From Microbacterium sp. Leaf288 (GTDB taxonomy: Bacteria > Actinomycetota > Actinomycetes > Actinomycetales > Microbacteriaceae): a stretch of DNA of 64,000 bases. Below are positions 16,688-26,706 of this stretch, piece after piece (within the stretch, counting starts at the first letter, position 1; every line of letters starts with the position of its first letter). The position numbers and the translations under genes are program-made. The notes under the pieces were generated by a model that made no database searches, was not told the origin of the DNA, and saw nothing but the letters and a program-made list of their open reading frames with translations. The stretch spans positions 62,001 to 126,000 of the forward strand of contig NZ_LMNI01000010.1 of NCBI RefSeq assembly GCF_001422925.1. Direction: 5' to 3'.

Positions 16688-17566
16688 ATGACGGGTCTCA
16701 TCATCATCGCCGGACTCCTCGGCCTCCTGATTGGGTCGTTCCTCAACGTCGCGGCCTACCGGGTCCCGGCGAAGATCTCGCTGTTGCGCGAGAGCCGCTG
16801 CCCCCGCTGCGACGCGGCGATCAAGCCATGGCACAACGTACCGGTGATTGGATGGATCGCCCTCGGCGGCAAGTGCGCGAACTGCAAGGCGCCGATCTCA
16901 CCGCGCTATCCGATCGTCGAGGCCATCACCGGACTCGCCTTCGCACTCGTCACGTGGTGGGGCGTCGCCGTGTATGACGGGCTACTGAGCCCGAGTGCAA
17001 CGCTGCAGCAGTATCTCCTGCTTCCGACGGCGGACGGAACCGCGCGGCCCGCCGATGTCTGGGCGCACGCGCTCGTCGTCGTCGCGTTCCTCTACTTCGC
17101 GGCGATCTCGATCGTGCTCACCCTCATCGATCTAGACACCCACCGCCTGCCGAACAGCATCGTTCTGCCGAGCTACCTCGTGGCCGGCATCCTGTTCACC
17201 GTCGCCGCCTGGCTGACGGGCGAGTGGGGGCTGCTGCTCGGTGCCGGTGTCGGCATGGCGGTGCTGTATCTCTTCTACTTCCTGCTCCGCGCCGCACGGC
17301 CCGGCGGGATGGGCGGCGGAGACGTGAAGCTCGCCGGCGTGATAGGCATCTACCTCGGCTGGCTCGGATGGGGCGCGCTCGCTGTGGGGGCGTTCGCGGC
17401 CTTCTTGTACGGGGGAGTGTTCGGCATCGCGCTCATGCTGTTGCGTCGAGCCGGGCGCAAGACCGCCATTCCGTTCGGACCCTGGATGATCCTCGGGGCC
17501 TGGACAGGTGTTTTCGCCGGCGAAGCCGTCGGCAAGTGGTACGTGGATCTCTTCGTCGGCGCCTGA
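16688..17566 (+). CDS. pilD: prepilin peptidase (A24 family)
   Basis: A 292-residue polytopic aspartic protease that removes the leader of prepilins and may N-methylate the new end. The N-terminal cytosolic domain has two zinc-type pairs (CPRC at 38-41, CANC at 63-66). The two catalytic aspartates are in IDLDTHRLPN (Asp148) and the GxGD motif GGGDVKLAG (Asp212). About eight membrane helices are predicted. It follows the PilX-like gene by three bases, so it is in the same operon as its substrates. Confidence 0.93.
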   Translation: MTGLIIIAGLLGLLIGSFLNVAAYRVPAKISLLRESRCPRCDAAIKPWHNVPVIGWIALGGKCANCKAPISPRYPIVEAITGLAFALVTWWGVAVYDGLLSPSATLQQYLLLPTADGTARPADVWAHALVVVAFLYFAAISIVLTLIDLDTHRLPNSIVLPSYLVAGILFTVAAWLTGEWGLLLGAGVGMAVLYLFYFLLRAARPGGMGGGDVKLAGVIGIYLGWLGWGALAVGAFAAFLYGGVFGIALMLLRRAGRKTAIPFGPWMILGAWTGVFAGEAVGKWYVDLFVGA

Positions 17567-17595
17567 CGCCGACGGTCTTTGGGGAAGGGGAAATC

Positions 17596-18630
17596 ATGGG
17601 GAAGACGATTGTCGGGCTGGAGGTGACCGAAGAGAGCGTCCGCGCAGCGGAGATCTCACTCGGCCGCAAGCCCCAGCTCGTCGCGTACGGCGAAGTGCCG
17701 CTGCCGCCCGAGGCAGCGCGCGACTCGGAGGTGCTCGACTCGGGTGCCGTCGCGGTCGCGCTCCGGCAGCTGTGGACCGGCGCGAAGTTCAGAAGCAAGG
17801 ACGCCGTGCTCGGCGTCGCCAGCCGCCGCATCCTGGTGCGCGAATACACGACTCAGGCGATGCGGCCTGATCTGCTGCGCGAGGCCCTGCCGTATCAGGT
17901 GCAGGACCTCCTGCCCGTGCCGGCGAGTCAGGCGGTGCTCGACTTCTTCCCGCTGTCGCAGGACGGCGACCAGGTCTCCGGCCTGCTCGTCGCGGCGGTG
18001 TCGGAGAACATCGAGCAGATCATCTCGACTCTCGCGAAGGTCAAGGTGCGCGCTCAGGCGGTCGACCTCGCGGCGTTCGGCCTCGCACGCGTCACCGCGC
18101 CGCTCGCGTCGCCGGAGGAGACGGTGGCGACGGTCAGCATCGGCGATCACACCACCCAGGTCGTCATCTCGCGCGGCGGCGTTCCCCTGTTCGTGCGCCT
18201 GCTGCCGATCGATGTCGCCACAGCAGCCACGCGGCGGCACAACGCCGAGGCCATCGAACCGGAGCTCGAACTCGCCGCCGTGGCGGCGGGGAACGGGGCC
18301 GGGACGGGCCTCACGGTGCCCAGCCGCACGCGCGGCTCGATCCGCGCGGCGACGCCTCCCGGTGTCTCCGACCTGGCGGCCCGTCTGCGCAGCACCCTCG
18401 CGTTCTTCGGCAGCCGTGCCGCCTCAGCTCCACTCTCGCGGGTCTTCGTCACCGGCGCCGGGGCTGCCGTCGAGGGCATCCTGCCGGCGCTCGGGGCCGC
18501 GATCGATACGCCGATGACCATCGTGTCGGTCGGCGACGTCATCTCGATGTCGACCCCGCCGCCTGCCGGTGAGGTCGCGCTCAACCTCGTCGGCACGGTC
18601 GGCATCGCACTCGGGGAGGCCGGAAAATGA
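17596..18630 (+). CDS. pilM: PilM-like actin-fold pilus assembly ATPase
   Basis: A 344-residue cytosolic protein with the actin/FtsA fold: phosphate-1 strand KTIVGLEVTEESVRAAEI, a connecting segment with LREALPYQVQDLLPVP (the PilM-specific motif), phosphate-2 strand VATVSIGDHTTQVVISRGG and a C-terminal adenosine site VFVTGAGAAVEGILPAL. PilM binds the N-terminal tail of PilN on the cytosolic face and links it to the ATPases. The ATG has GGGGAA upstream. It overlaps pilN by four bases (ATGA), so translation is coupled. Confidence 0.9.
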   Translation: MGKTIVGLEVTEESVRAAEISLGRKPQLVAYGEVPLPPEAARDSEVLDSGAVAVALRQLWTGAKFRSKDAVLGVASRRILVREYTTQAMRPDLLREALPYQVQDLLPVPASQAVLDFFPLSQDGDQVSGLLVAAVSENIEQIISTLAKVKVRAQAVDLAAFGLARVTAPLASPEETVATVSIGDHTTQVVISRGGVPLFVRLLPIDVATAATRRHNAEAIEPELELAAVAAGNGAGTGLTVPSRTRGSIRAATPPGVSDLAARLRSTLAFFGSRAASAPLSRVFVTGAGAAVEGILPALGAAIDTPMTIVSVGDVISMSTPPPAGEVALNLVGTVGIALGEAGK

Positions 18631-19274
18631 CCGCCATCCCGGTTCCCTTCTCGGGAGCGCCGCGCGTCAACCTCATGCCGCGCACCGAGGTCGCGCGGCG
18701 CGAGCGCGACCAGCTCGTGCGCCTCTGGGTGTGGATCGTGCTCGGTGCGATCGTCGTCGCGGTGCTCATCATCGCCGGGGCGTTCGCGTTCAAGTTCTTC
18801 GCCGATCAGCGACTCGTGGCCGAACAGGCTCGCACGAACGCCCTCCTCACCGAGATCGCCTCGCTGTCTGAGGTAAGCCAGGCGCTCGCGACCGAGTCGG
18901 AGCTCACCGACTTCCGCACCGACGCGATGGCCACCGATCTCGCCTGGACTCCCGTGATCGGCAAGATCACCGGCATCCTTCCCTCCGACACCACCCTCAC
19001 CGGCGTCGACCTCGCCGTCGGCGGCGTGCCGGTGGGCGACGACCCGGCGCTCGAACAAGGGCTCGTCGGCACGGTCACCTTCGACAGCCCGACGCCGATC
19101 GACATCGTCCCGCTCATCCGCTCGCTCCGCGGTGTGGGGGGAGTGCTGTACGCCGATGGGCAGTCGGTCACCTCGAGCCAGGTCTCGGACGGCAGGTACT
19201 CGTACTTGCTCACGGTCGAATTCGACCAGACCGTCTACTCGAACGAGTACGCGGCGGAAGAAGGGGGCGAGTGA
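18627..19274 (+). CDS. pilN: PilN-like inner-membrane assembly protein
   Basis: A 215-residue bitopic membrane protein. The cytosolic N-terminus contains RVNLMP, matching the INLLP motif through which PilN binds PilM. One helix follows (residues about 33-53), then a heparin-binding-like coiled region and a small alpha/beta domain outside. The protein heterodimerises with PilO. The Fims_PilN region includes GKITGILPSDTTLTGVDLAV. Start and stop overlap the neighbours by four and one bases. Confidence 0.88.
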   Translation: MTAIPVPFSGAPRVNLMPRTEVARRERDQLVRLWVWIVLGAIVVAVLIIAGAFAFKFFADQRLVAEQARTNALLTEIASLSEVSQALATESELTDFRTDAMATDLAWTPVIGKITGILPSDTTLTGVDLAVGGVPVGDDPALEQGLVGTVTFDSPTPIDIVPLIRSLRGVGGVLYADGQSVTSSQVSDGRYSYLLTVEFDQTVYSNEYAAEEGGE

Positions 19275-19942
19275 TGCCCAAGCACATCGTCACCGCGATC
19301 GGACTCATCGTCTCGCTCGGCGTCATCGCGCTCGGAGTCTTCCTCGTCGCCATGCCGCTGTACTTCCAGGCGGTCTCCGTCGACGGCCAGACCGCGACCG
19401 TCGCGAGCACCAACGCGCTGTACCAGGCGCAGGTCGACGAGCTCACGGAGCAGCAGGAGAACCTCGGAGAGATCGAGGAGAACGTCGCCGGGCTCCGCGC
19501 GCAGATTCCGGCCACCGGCCAGCTCGACGACGTCTTCGAGGTCGTCGCACGTGCGGCCGAGGCATCCGGTGTCCAGATCACCTCGGTGACCGCAGGAGAG
19601 CAGGTCGCGTACGCCACCCGCACCGGCGCCACCGAAGGCGACGCTGCGGCCGTCCCGGCACCCGCGCCCGAGGCGACGGAGGGCGCGACCGACGCCACCA
19701 CCGGGACGCCGACGGATGCCGCGGCCCCGGCCCCCGACGCCGCAGCCGGCGCCGGGCGTCAGCAGGTCGACTTCGTGATCAGCGCCACGGCGGGCGACAT
19801 GGAGCAGGCGACGGCCTTCCTCGACGCGCTGCGCGCGGGTCCGCGCCTGCTCAACAGCGTCACCGCCACCATGACTCAGAGCGGCGAGGGCACAGTCGAC
19901 ATCCAGGTGTCGGCGCTGACCTTCGTCGACGCGGAAGGGTGA
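19274..19942 (+). CDS. pilO: PilO-like inner-membrane assembly protein
   Basis: A 222-residue bitopic protein. A helix near the N-terminus (IGLIVSLGVIALGVFLVAMPLY) is followed by a predicted coiled coil (YQAQVDELTEQQENLGEIEENVAGL), then a small ferredoxin-like domain. Between them is a low-complexity Ala/Pro/Thr linker (residues about 115-160) that relatives in proteobacteria lack. In monoderms PilO and PilN are thought to form the extracytoplasmic collar of the motor. ATG at 19274 overlaps the pilN stop. Confidence 0.85.
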   Translation: MPKHIVTAIGLIVSLGVIALGVFLVAMPLYFQAVSVDGQTATVASTNALYQAQVDELTEQQENLGEIEENVAGLRAQIPATGQLDDVFEVVARAAEASGVQITSVTAGEQVAYATRTGATEGDAAAVPAPAPEATEGATDATTGTPTDAAAPAPDAAAGAGRQQVDFVISATAGDMEQATAFLDALRAGPRLLNSVTATMTQSGEGTVDIQVSALTFVDAEG

Positions 19943-19947
19943 GGATC

Positions 19948-21240
<1,293 letters not shown>

Positions 21241-21241
21241 C

Positions 21242-22480
21242 ATGGCCGTCGTACAGGAGTTCGTCTACCGGGCCGTCGACCCGCGCGCCGGATCGGTCGT
21301 GAAGGGCACGATCGAGGCCGCCAGCGAGTCTGCCGTCACGGGAAAGCTAAAGGCTCAGGGGCTGACGCCCCTTGAAGTCACGCTCAAGTCGAACACCGGC
21401 CTCAACCGCGACATCAAGCTGCCCGGCGCGACCAAGACCGTGTCGGCGCGCACGCTCGCGGTGTTCTCGCGCCAGATGGCGGGGCTCATCAACGCCGGCC
21501 TGCCGCTCATGCGGACGCTGGCGATCCTGATCGAGCAGACCGACGACAAGAAGTTGCAGCCCGCATTGGTGCAGGTGCAGGCCGACGTCGAGTCGGGGTC
21601 GTCGTTCTCGGCGGCGCTGGCGCGGCACCCGCAGACGTTCCCACCGTTGATGCTGTCGATCGTCAAGGTGGGTGAGGCCGGCGGCTTCCTCGGAAGCGCC
21701 CTCAATTCAATCGCCGACAACTATCAGCGCGACGCGGAACTGCAGAACAAGATTCGGGCTGCGGTGACTTACCCGGCGATCGTGCTCGTGATCGCGATCA
21801 TCGGCGTGCTGGTGATGGTGACGTTCGTCGTGCCGATCTTCGAGGGCATGTTCAAGGGCCTCGGCTCGTCACTGCCCTTGCCCACGCAGATCCTGGTGAC
21901 GATCTCGAACAACATGTGGTGGATGCTGCCGGCTCTCGCGCTGGTCGTGATCGTTGCACTGATCTGGTGGCGGGCCAACCGGCACACAGAGCAGTACCGC
22001 CGTTTCGTCGATCCGATCAAGTTGAAGATGCCCGTGTTCGGCAAGCTCACCACGAAGATCGCCGTGGCCCGCTTCGCGCGAAACCTCTCGATGATGCTGA
22101 ACGCCGGTGTGCCGATCATCCAGGCGCTCTCGATCGTCGGCCAGGCGTCGAACAACTGGAAGATCGAGCAGGCCGTGCGCGACGTGCAGGAGTCGATCCG
22201 CCAGGGCCGCTCATTCGCCGCACCGCTCGCGAAGGCCGAGGTCTTCCCGGCGATGGTGCCGCAGATGGTGTCGGTCGGCGAGGAGTCGGGCACGCTCGTC
22301 GACATGCTCGCGTCGATCGCCGACTTCTACGAGGACGAAGTCGAGACCGCGACGGCGCAACTATCGTCGACGATCGAGCCGATCCTCATCGTGGGTCTCG
22401 GCATCGTCATCGGCGGCATGGTGATCTCGCTGTACCTGCCGATCTTCACGTTGTACGGAGAGCTTGGAAAGCAAGCATAG
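21242..22480 (+). CDS. pilC: PilC platform protein of the type IV pilus
   Basis: A 412-residue integral membrane protein with two GspF/PilC domains, each a cytosolic helical bundle followed by membrane helices. The first ends at about VTFVVPIFEGMFKGLGSSLP, the second at VTFVVP's counterpart ILIVGLGIVIGGMVISLYLP. The repeated signature (SRQMAGLINAGLPLMRTL and ARNLSMMLNAGVPIIQAL) is clear. It transmits the rotation of PilB or PilT to pilin. It is the last gene of the plus-strand cluster and ends at a strong hairpin. Confidence 0.93.
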   Translation: MAVVQEFVYRAVDPRAGSVVKGTIEAASESAVTGKLKAQGLTPLEVTLKSNTGLNRDIKLPGATKTVSARTLAVFSRQMAGLINAGLPLMRTLAILIEQTDDKKLQPALVQVQADVESGSSFSAALARHPQTFPPLMLSIVKVGEAGGFLGSALNSIADNYQRDAELQNKIRAAVTYPAIVLVIAIIGVLVMVTFVVPIFEGMFKGLGSSLPLPTQILVTISNNMWWMLPALALVVIVALIWWRANRHTEQYRRFVDPIKLKMPVFGKLTTKIAVARFARNLSMMLNAGVPIIQALSIVGQASNNWKIEQAVRDVQESIRQGRSFAAPLAKAEVFPAMVPQMVSVGEESGTLVDMLASIADFYEDEVETATAQLSSTIEPILIVGLGIVIGGMVISLYLPIFTLYGELGKQA

Positions 22481-22489
22481 AAGCTGGGG

Positions 22490-22528
22490 AACTCAACGGC
22501 CGGTGCGCAGGGCGCCGGTCGTTGAGTT
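22490..22528. terminator. hairpin terminator after pilC
   Basis: AACTCAACG followed by GCCGG pairs with CCGGTCGTTGAGTT to give a 14-bp stem with one G-T pair. It lies ten bases after the pilC stop and before the repeat pair that separates pilC from the convergent pilB. Confidence 0.7.
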
Positions 22529-22543
22529 TGCGCCGGGTTCAGG

Positions 22544-22637
22544 GCGTTTCGACTCGCTTCGCTCGCTCAACGACCGGGGGATGGGCGGGGGATGGGCGGG
22601 GCGTTTCGACTCGCTTCGCTCGCTCAACGACCGGGGG
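22544..22637. repeat. two direct copies of the GTCGTTGAGCGAGC-type intergenic repeat
   Basis: The segment GCGTTTCGACTCGCTTCG continuing to CTCGCTCAACGACCGGGGG occurs at 22544-22580 and again at 22601-22637, in the convergent gap between pilC and pilB. Each copy has internal dyad symmetry (AGCGAAGCGAG / CTCGCTTCGCT). Relatives occur at 27469, 36484, 36554, 39253 and 41046, always between genes. It looks like a REP-like intergenic palindrome that may also act as a terminator. Confidence 0.7.
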
Positions 22638-22683
22638 ACGGAGCCCCGGGAATCAGGGCAGCGCGCGCGAAGCGCGCTCCACC

Positions 22684-24351
22684 TCACACTGTGACCCGAA
22701 GCACTTCCTCAATCGTCGTCAGCCCCTGCGCCACCTTCGACCACCCGTCCTCGCGCAGCGAGATCATCCCCTGCGCGATCGCCACCTGACGGATCTCCGA
22801 CCCCGTCGATCGCGTCACGACCAGCGACTCGATCTCGTCGCTCAGCGTCATCACCTCGTGCAGCGCGACGCGCCCGCGGTATCCGGTGTTGCTGCAGGCG
22901 GGGCATCCCACCGCCTTGTACAGCTCGGGCACATCCGCCGGGTCATGCGGGAAGCCCAGGGCGCTCAGCACCTCCGAACTCTCCACCAGCGGCTCACGGC
23001 ACCGCATGCACAGCCGCCGCGCCAGCCGCTGCGCGATCACCGCTGACAGCGCCGTCGCCACCAGGAACGGCTCGCACCCGATCTCGGAAAGCCGGGTCAA
23101 CGCAGAGGGAGCGTCGTTCGTGTGCAGCGTCGACAGCACCAGGTGCCCCGTCAACGCCGCCTCGATGGAGATGTTCGCCGTCTCGAAGTCGCGGATCTCA
23201 CCGACCAGCACCACATCCGGGTCCGACCGCAGAATAGACCGCAAAGCAGTGGCGAACGTGAGCCCGGCGCGGTTGTTCACCTGCACCTGGTTGATGCCGG
23301 CGATGCGGTACTCGACCGGGTCCTCGACGGTGATGACGTTGATCTTCGGGTTCGCGATCGATCGCAGCGCCGTGTAGAGGCTCGTCGACTTGCCCGACCC
23401 CGTCGGCCCGGTCGCGAGGATCATGCCGTGCGGCTTCGTGATCGCCTCGCGGAACCGCTTCTCGTTGGTGGGCGAGAACAGCAGGTCGCGCATCCCCATG
23501 GTCTGGCCGGTGTTGTCGAGGATTCGCATGACGATCTTCTCGCCCCACACGGTGGGAAGGGTCGCCACGCGGAGGTCGACGGTGCGGTTCTCGTGCGTGA
23601 CCGAGAGGCGGCCGTCCTGCGGCTTGCGCTTCTCGGCGATGTCGATCGACGACATGATCTTCAGGCGCGAGATGATGCCGTCCTGAATGGCGCGGTCGGC
23701 CTTCTGCATCTCGTGCAGCACGCCGTCGATGCGGAACCGCACGGTCAGCTGCTTCTCGCCCGGCTCGACGTGGATGTCGCTCGCACGGTCGTTGATGGCC
23801 TGCGCGATCAGCAGGTTCACGAACCGGACGATGGGGGCGGTGTCGTCCTGCTCCTCGAGGCTCTCGGTGAACGCGGCCTGGTTGGCCTCGCTCGACTCCT
23901 CGATCGTCATCGACAGCTCGCTGAGCTCTTCGTCGGAGCGCAGGAACCGCTCGAACATGTTCAGCAGCGCGTCTTCGGCGACGACGACGGGCTCGACGAA
24001 GAGGTCCGTGATCGAGGCGACGTCGTCGAGTGCGACGATGTCGGTCGGGTCGAGCACGCCCACGGTCAGACGTTCGCCGCGGCGGTCGACGGGGATGAGG
24101 CCGTACTTGCGGCAGAGGTTGCCGGGCACGAGAGCGACCACGTTGGGGTCGAGCGGCATCTCGGCGAGGTCGACGTAACGGTGGCCCGTGTGCAGGGCGA
24201 TCGCCTCGGCGACCTGGCCCTCGGTGACCAGCTTCGAGCTCACCAGCAAGCGCTGCAGCTCCGGACCTTCGCCCACCTGAGCGAGGGCGGCCGACATGTC
24301 GGCAGCCCTGACTGCTCCTGTGAGCACCAGCGTCTGTGCAAGACCTCTCAC
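22684..24351 (-). CDS. pilB: PilB-like pilus extension ATPase (GspE family)
   Basis: A 555-residue extension motor on the opposite strand to the other pilus genes. The N-terminal MshEN-type region (residues about 30-130: LVSSKLVTEGQVAEAIALHT, YGLIPVDRRGERLTVGVLDP) often binds cyclic di-GMP in PilB and MshE. The ATPase core has Walker A GPTGSGKS (Lys321), Asp box VEDPVEYRI, Walker B DPDVVLVGEIRD and the tetracysteine CMRC...CPAC. The GTG at 24351 was chosen because AGGGG precedes it; a longer GTG start at 24375 is weaker. It should drive pilus growth with PilC. Confidence 0.92.
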   Translation of the reverse strand: MRGLAQTLVLTGAVRAADMSAALAQVGEGPELQRLLVSSKLVTEGQVAEAIALHTGHRYVDLAEMPLDPNVVALVPGNLCRKYGLIPVDRRGERLTVGVLDPTDIVALDDVASITDLFVEPVVVAEDALLNMFERFLRSDEELSELSMTIEESSEANQAAFTESLEEQDDTAPIVRFVNLLIAQAINDRASDIHVEPGEKQLTVRFRIDGVLHEMQKADRAIQDGIISRLKIMSSIDIAEKRKPQDGRLSVTHENRTVDLRVATLPTVWGEKIVMRILDNTGQTMGMRDLLFSPTNEKRFREAITKPHGMILATGPTGSGKSTSLYTALRSIANPKINVITVEDPVEYRIAGINQVQVNNRAGLTFATALRSILRSDPDVVLVGEIRDFETANISIEAALTGHLVLSTLHTNDAPSALTRLSEIGCEPFLVATALSAVIAQRLARRLCMRCREPLVESSEVLSALGFPHDPADVPELYKAVGCPACSNTGYRGRVALHEVMTLSDEIESLVVTRSTGSEIRQVAIAQGMISLREDGWSKVAQGLTTIEEVLRVTV

Positions 24352-24371
24352 GGCAACACCCCTATCCCCAA

Positions 24372-24386
24372 CCACATACTATGTGG
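24372..24386. promoter_or_regulatory. palindrome in the divergent pilB / yihY gap
   Basis: CCACATACTATGTGG is a 7-bp perfect inverted repeat around a single C. Its centre reads TACTAT, a good -10 hexamer on the plus strand, and TAGTAT on the minus strand. It sits 51 bases before the plus-strand gene and 20 bases before the chosen pilB start, so it may be an operator or a shared promoter core. Confidence 0.35.
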
Positions 24387-24437
24387 CGCGCGTCAACCCT
24401 GGGCTGCTCGCCCGCGCGTGCTCGATAAGGTCGTGCC

Positions 24438-25460
24438 ATGGCGGACCTGATCGCGAAGCTGACGGCCTGGGCACTCTCCCTCCGACCGGTGCGCGTCTGG
24501 TTCCACTACCTCGAACGACGCGGTCCCATGCTCTCCGACAGCATCACGTACCGCTCGCTGTTCTCGGTGTTCGCGGGAGTCCTCCTCGGCTTCTCGTTCG
24601 CCTCCGTGTGGCTCGCCGACAACCCCGCGGCGTGGCAATCGCTGATCGATGCGGTGGATGCTGCGATCCCGGGCCTGCTCGGAACCGGAGACGACGGCCT
24701 CATCGACGTCAGCACCATCGAAGCGCCCGCGGGCCTCACCATCGCCGGCATCATCGCGCTCGTCGGTCTCGTTGGCGCGGCGATCGGCGCCATCGGGTCG
24801 CTGCGCGTGGCACTGCGCACGCTCGCCGACAAGGTGCACGACGACGTCTTCTGGATCTGGGTGATCCTCCGCAACTTCCTCCTCGCCGTCGCGATCGGCG
24901 GCGGCTTCGTGCTGTCGGCCGGCGCGACGTTCATCGGCACCACGTTCGTCGGGGCGGTGCTCGACTTGCTCGGGATCACGCACACCGGAGTCGCCGACTT
25001 CGCCACGCGCTCGGTCTCGATCGTCGTCGTGTTCCTGCTCGACATGGCGATCGTCGCGGTCGCGTTCGTGTCGCTCAGTGGCGTCAAGACGCACCCCGGG
25101 TCGCTGTGGTCGGGCGCCGTCATCGGCGCGATCGGGCTGACGGTGCTGCAGCAGCTCTCGTCCCTCTTCGTCGCCGGCGCCGGTTCGAACCCACTGCTCG
25201 CCTCGTTCGCCTCGCTCATCGCTCTGCTGCTGTGGCTGAACCTCTCGGCGCAGGTCATCCTCCTCGCATCGACCTGGATCATCGTGAGCGAACGTCAGCG
25301 GGTCGACCGCGTGCGTGAGCGGTTCGGTTCTCCGACGTTCGCCTTGCGGCGCGTGCGTCAGGCGGAGGATGCTGTGCGCGTGGCCACCGAAGAGCTCGAG
25401 CACGCGCGCGCCGACGCGGAGCGCGAGAAGCTCGCTGCACAGAAGCACCAGTCGACATGA
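24438..25460 (+). CDS. YihY/BrkB-family membrane protein
   Basis: A 340-residue polytopic protein of the YihY (formerly 'ribonuclease BN') family, about six membrane helices. The hallmarks are visible: RRGPMLSDSITYRSLFSVF near the N-terminus, the central LRNFLLAVAIGGGFVLS and the C-terminal segment ASFASLIALLLWLNLSAQVILL. The last 55 residues are a charged helix. Some members take part in envelope remodelling or transport; the substrate is not known. Its stop overlaps the next start by four bases. Confidence 0.85.
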   Translation: MADLIAKLTAWALSLRPVRVWFHYLERRGPMLSDSITYRSLFSVFAGVLLGFSFASVWLADNPAAWQSLIDAVDAAIPGLLGTGDDGLIDVSTIEAPAGLTIAGIIALVGLVGAAIGAIGSLRVALRTLADKVHDDVFWIWVILRNFLLAVAIGGGFVLSAGATFIGTTFVGAVLDLLGITHTGVADFATRSVSIVVVFLLDMAIVAVAFVSLSGVKTHPGSLWSGAVIGAIGLTVLQQLSSLFVAGAGSNPLLASFASLIALLLWLNLSAQVILLASTWIIVSERQRVDRVRERFGSPTFALRRVRQAEDAVRVATEELEHARADAEREKLAAQKHQST

Positions 25461-26224
25461 GCGAGCGCGTTCCCACCTTCACCGCCGAACAGGTGCGTGC
25501 GGCGGAACGCCCCCTGCTCGACGCCGGAGTCCCGCTCATGCACCGCGCCGCCGCGGCCCTCGCCGACGTCATACGGGCAGAGCTCGCGACGCCCGACACC
25601 GTCGTCACGCTGACCGGGGTGCTCGAACCCGTGATCCGGGAGACGCCCGTCGCCCTGCGGCCGCGGGTGCTCGTACTGGTGGGCTCCGGCGACAACGGCG
25701 GCGACGCGCTCTACGCCGCCGCACACCTCTCCCGCATCGCCGACGTCGACGCGCTGCTCGTCTCGGAGCGCTTCCACGTCACCGCCCTCGCCGCCGCTGT
25801 CGCCGCCGGAGTCCGTCGCGTCGACCTCCCCGAAGTCGACGACGCCGTGCGCCATTACGCCCTCGTGGTCGACGGCATCCTCGGCATCGGCGCCGCGAGC
25901 GATCCGGCCCTGCGCGGCAGAGCCCGCGGTGCGGTCACCGCGATCCGCGACGACCTCCGGCGAGGAGGACGGATGCCGCGCGTCATCGCCGTCGACATCC
26001 CCAGCGGCCTCCACCCCGACACGGGCGTCGCCGACGACGCTGTGCTCGCGGCATCCGTCACCGTCACGTTCGGCGCGGTGAAGGCCGGACTCGTCACCGG
26101 GCGCGAGCCCAATCTCGTAGGCGACATCGTCCTGGTCGACATCGGTCTCGGCCCGGCGCTGGAATCGGTCGAGCCGGCGGGCGAGGCATCCGTCTTGCGA
26201 ATCGTGACTGCGCCGACCGACTGA
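25457..26224 (+). CDS. nnrE: NAD(P)H-hydrate epimerase (YjeF N-terminal domain)
   Basis: A 255-residue single-domain protein that interconverts R and S forms of hydrated NADPH, so that the dehydratase can repair it. The N-terminus has FTAEQVRAAERPLLDAGVPL, and the Rossmann-like core has VLVLVGSGDNGGDALYAAAHL, the phosphate loop, and VVDGILGIGA with the conserved Asp. The later segment VIAVDIPSGLHPDTG is the family's second signature. A short insert after RAELATPDT carries GVLEPVIRETP. The dehydratase domain (YjeF C-terminal) is absent, so that enzyme must be encoded elsewhere. Coupled to the YihY gene by ATGA. Confidence 0.85.
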   Translation: MSERVPTFTAEQVRAAERPLLDAGVPLMHRAAAALADVIRAELATPDTVVTLTGVLEPVIRETPVALRPRVLVLVGSGDNGGDALYAAAHLSRIADVDALLVSERFHVTALAAAVAAGVRRVDLPEVDDAVRHYALVVDGILGIGAASDPALRGRARGAVTAIRDDLRRGGRMPRVIAVDIPSGLHPDTGVADDAVLAASVTVTFGAVKAGLVTGREPNLVGDIVLVDIGLGPALESVEPAGEASVLRIVTAPTD

Positions 26225-26244
26225 CCGCAGCGTGCGCGCCGCGA

Positions 26245-26631
26245 CTACTCGTCGCTCTGCTCGTCCTCGCCGTTCTTGCCGGGGAAGTCGGGGTCGTCCT
26301 TGTGGTGGCCCCAGGCCTTGCCCTTCCCGTTGCCCCGGTCGTCCTGCTTGTCGTCGCCGTCGCCGTCGCCCTTGTTCCCGGGGAAGTCCGGCGAATCCTT
26401 GTCGTGCCCCCGCGCGTTGCCGTTGTTGCCCGGGAATGCGGGGTCGTCCTTGTGGTGGCCCCACGCCTTCCCGTTGCCCTGCCCGCCCGGCGCATCAGCC
26501 GGCGCGACGACGCTCGTCGCGGGGAGCACCCGTGCCAACGGCACGCCCGACGCGACGCTCGGCACGATGATCGCGGCCGCGGCGACGACGGCGATCACGG
26601 CACCCGTGATGAGCAGCTTCTTCGAACCCAT
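26245..26631 (-). CDS. small secreted protein with HHKDDP-FPG repeats
   Basis: A 128-residue protein with an N-terminal signal or anchor helix (LLITGAVIAVVAAAAIIVPS). Downstream it is mostly three tandem copies of a roughly 23-residue unit of the form KAWGHHKDDPxFPGNNG, with a variant ARGHDKDSPDFPGNKG between them, separated by Gly/Asp/Asn/Lys-rich spacers. The composition (His, Asp, Lys, Gly, almost no hydrophobics) suggests a disordered, charged or metal-binding surface protein. No family is recognised. The coding sequence is internally repetitive at the DNA level too. Confidence 0.65.
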   Translation of the reverse strand: MGSKKLLITGAVIAVVAAAAIIVPSVASGVPLARVLPATSVVAPADAPGGQGNGKAWGHHKDDPAFPGNNGNARGHDKDSPDFPGNKGDGDGDDKQDDRGNGKGKAWGHHKDDPDFPGKNGEDEQSDE

Positions 26632-26706
26632 GACGCACCTCGATCTCCCCAGGCGGAGGCAGCCGGTGCGGGGAGCGTATCACCGCGCGCGGGCGGTGCG
26701 AAGGGG

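Noticed and set aside
22689..22787. Possible plus-strand gene overlapping the pilB end
   Set aside because: No start signal or recognisable protein; it is complementary to the PilB coding sequence.
24354..24375. Longer PilB start (GTG at 24375)
   Set aside because: The extra eight residues lack family similarity and the AGGGG ribosome site lies inside them, just before GTG 24351.
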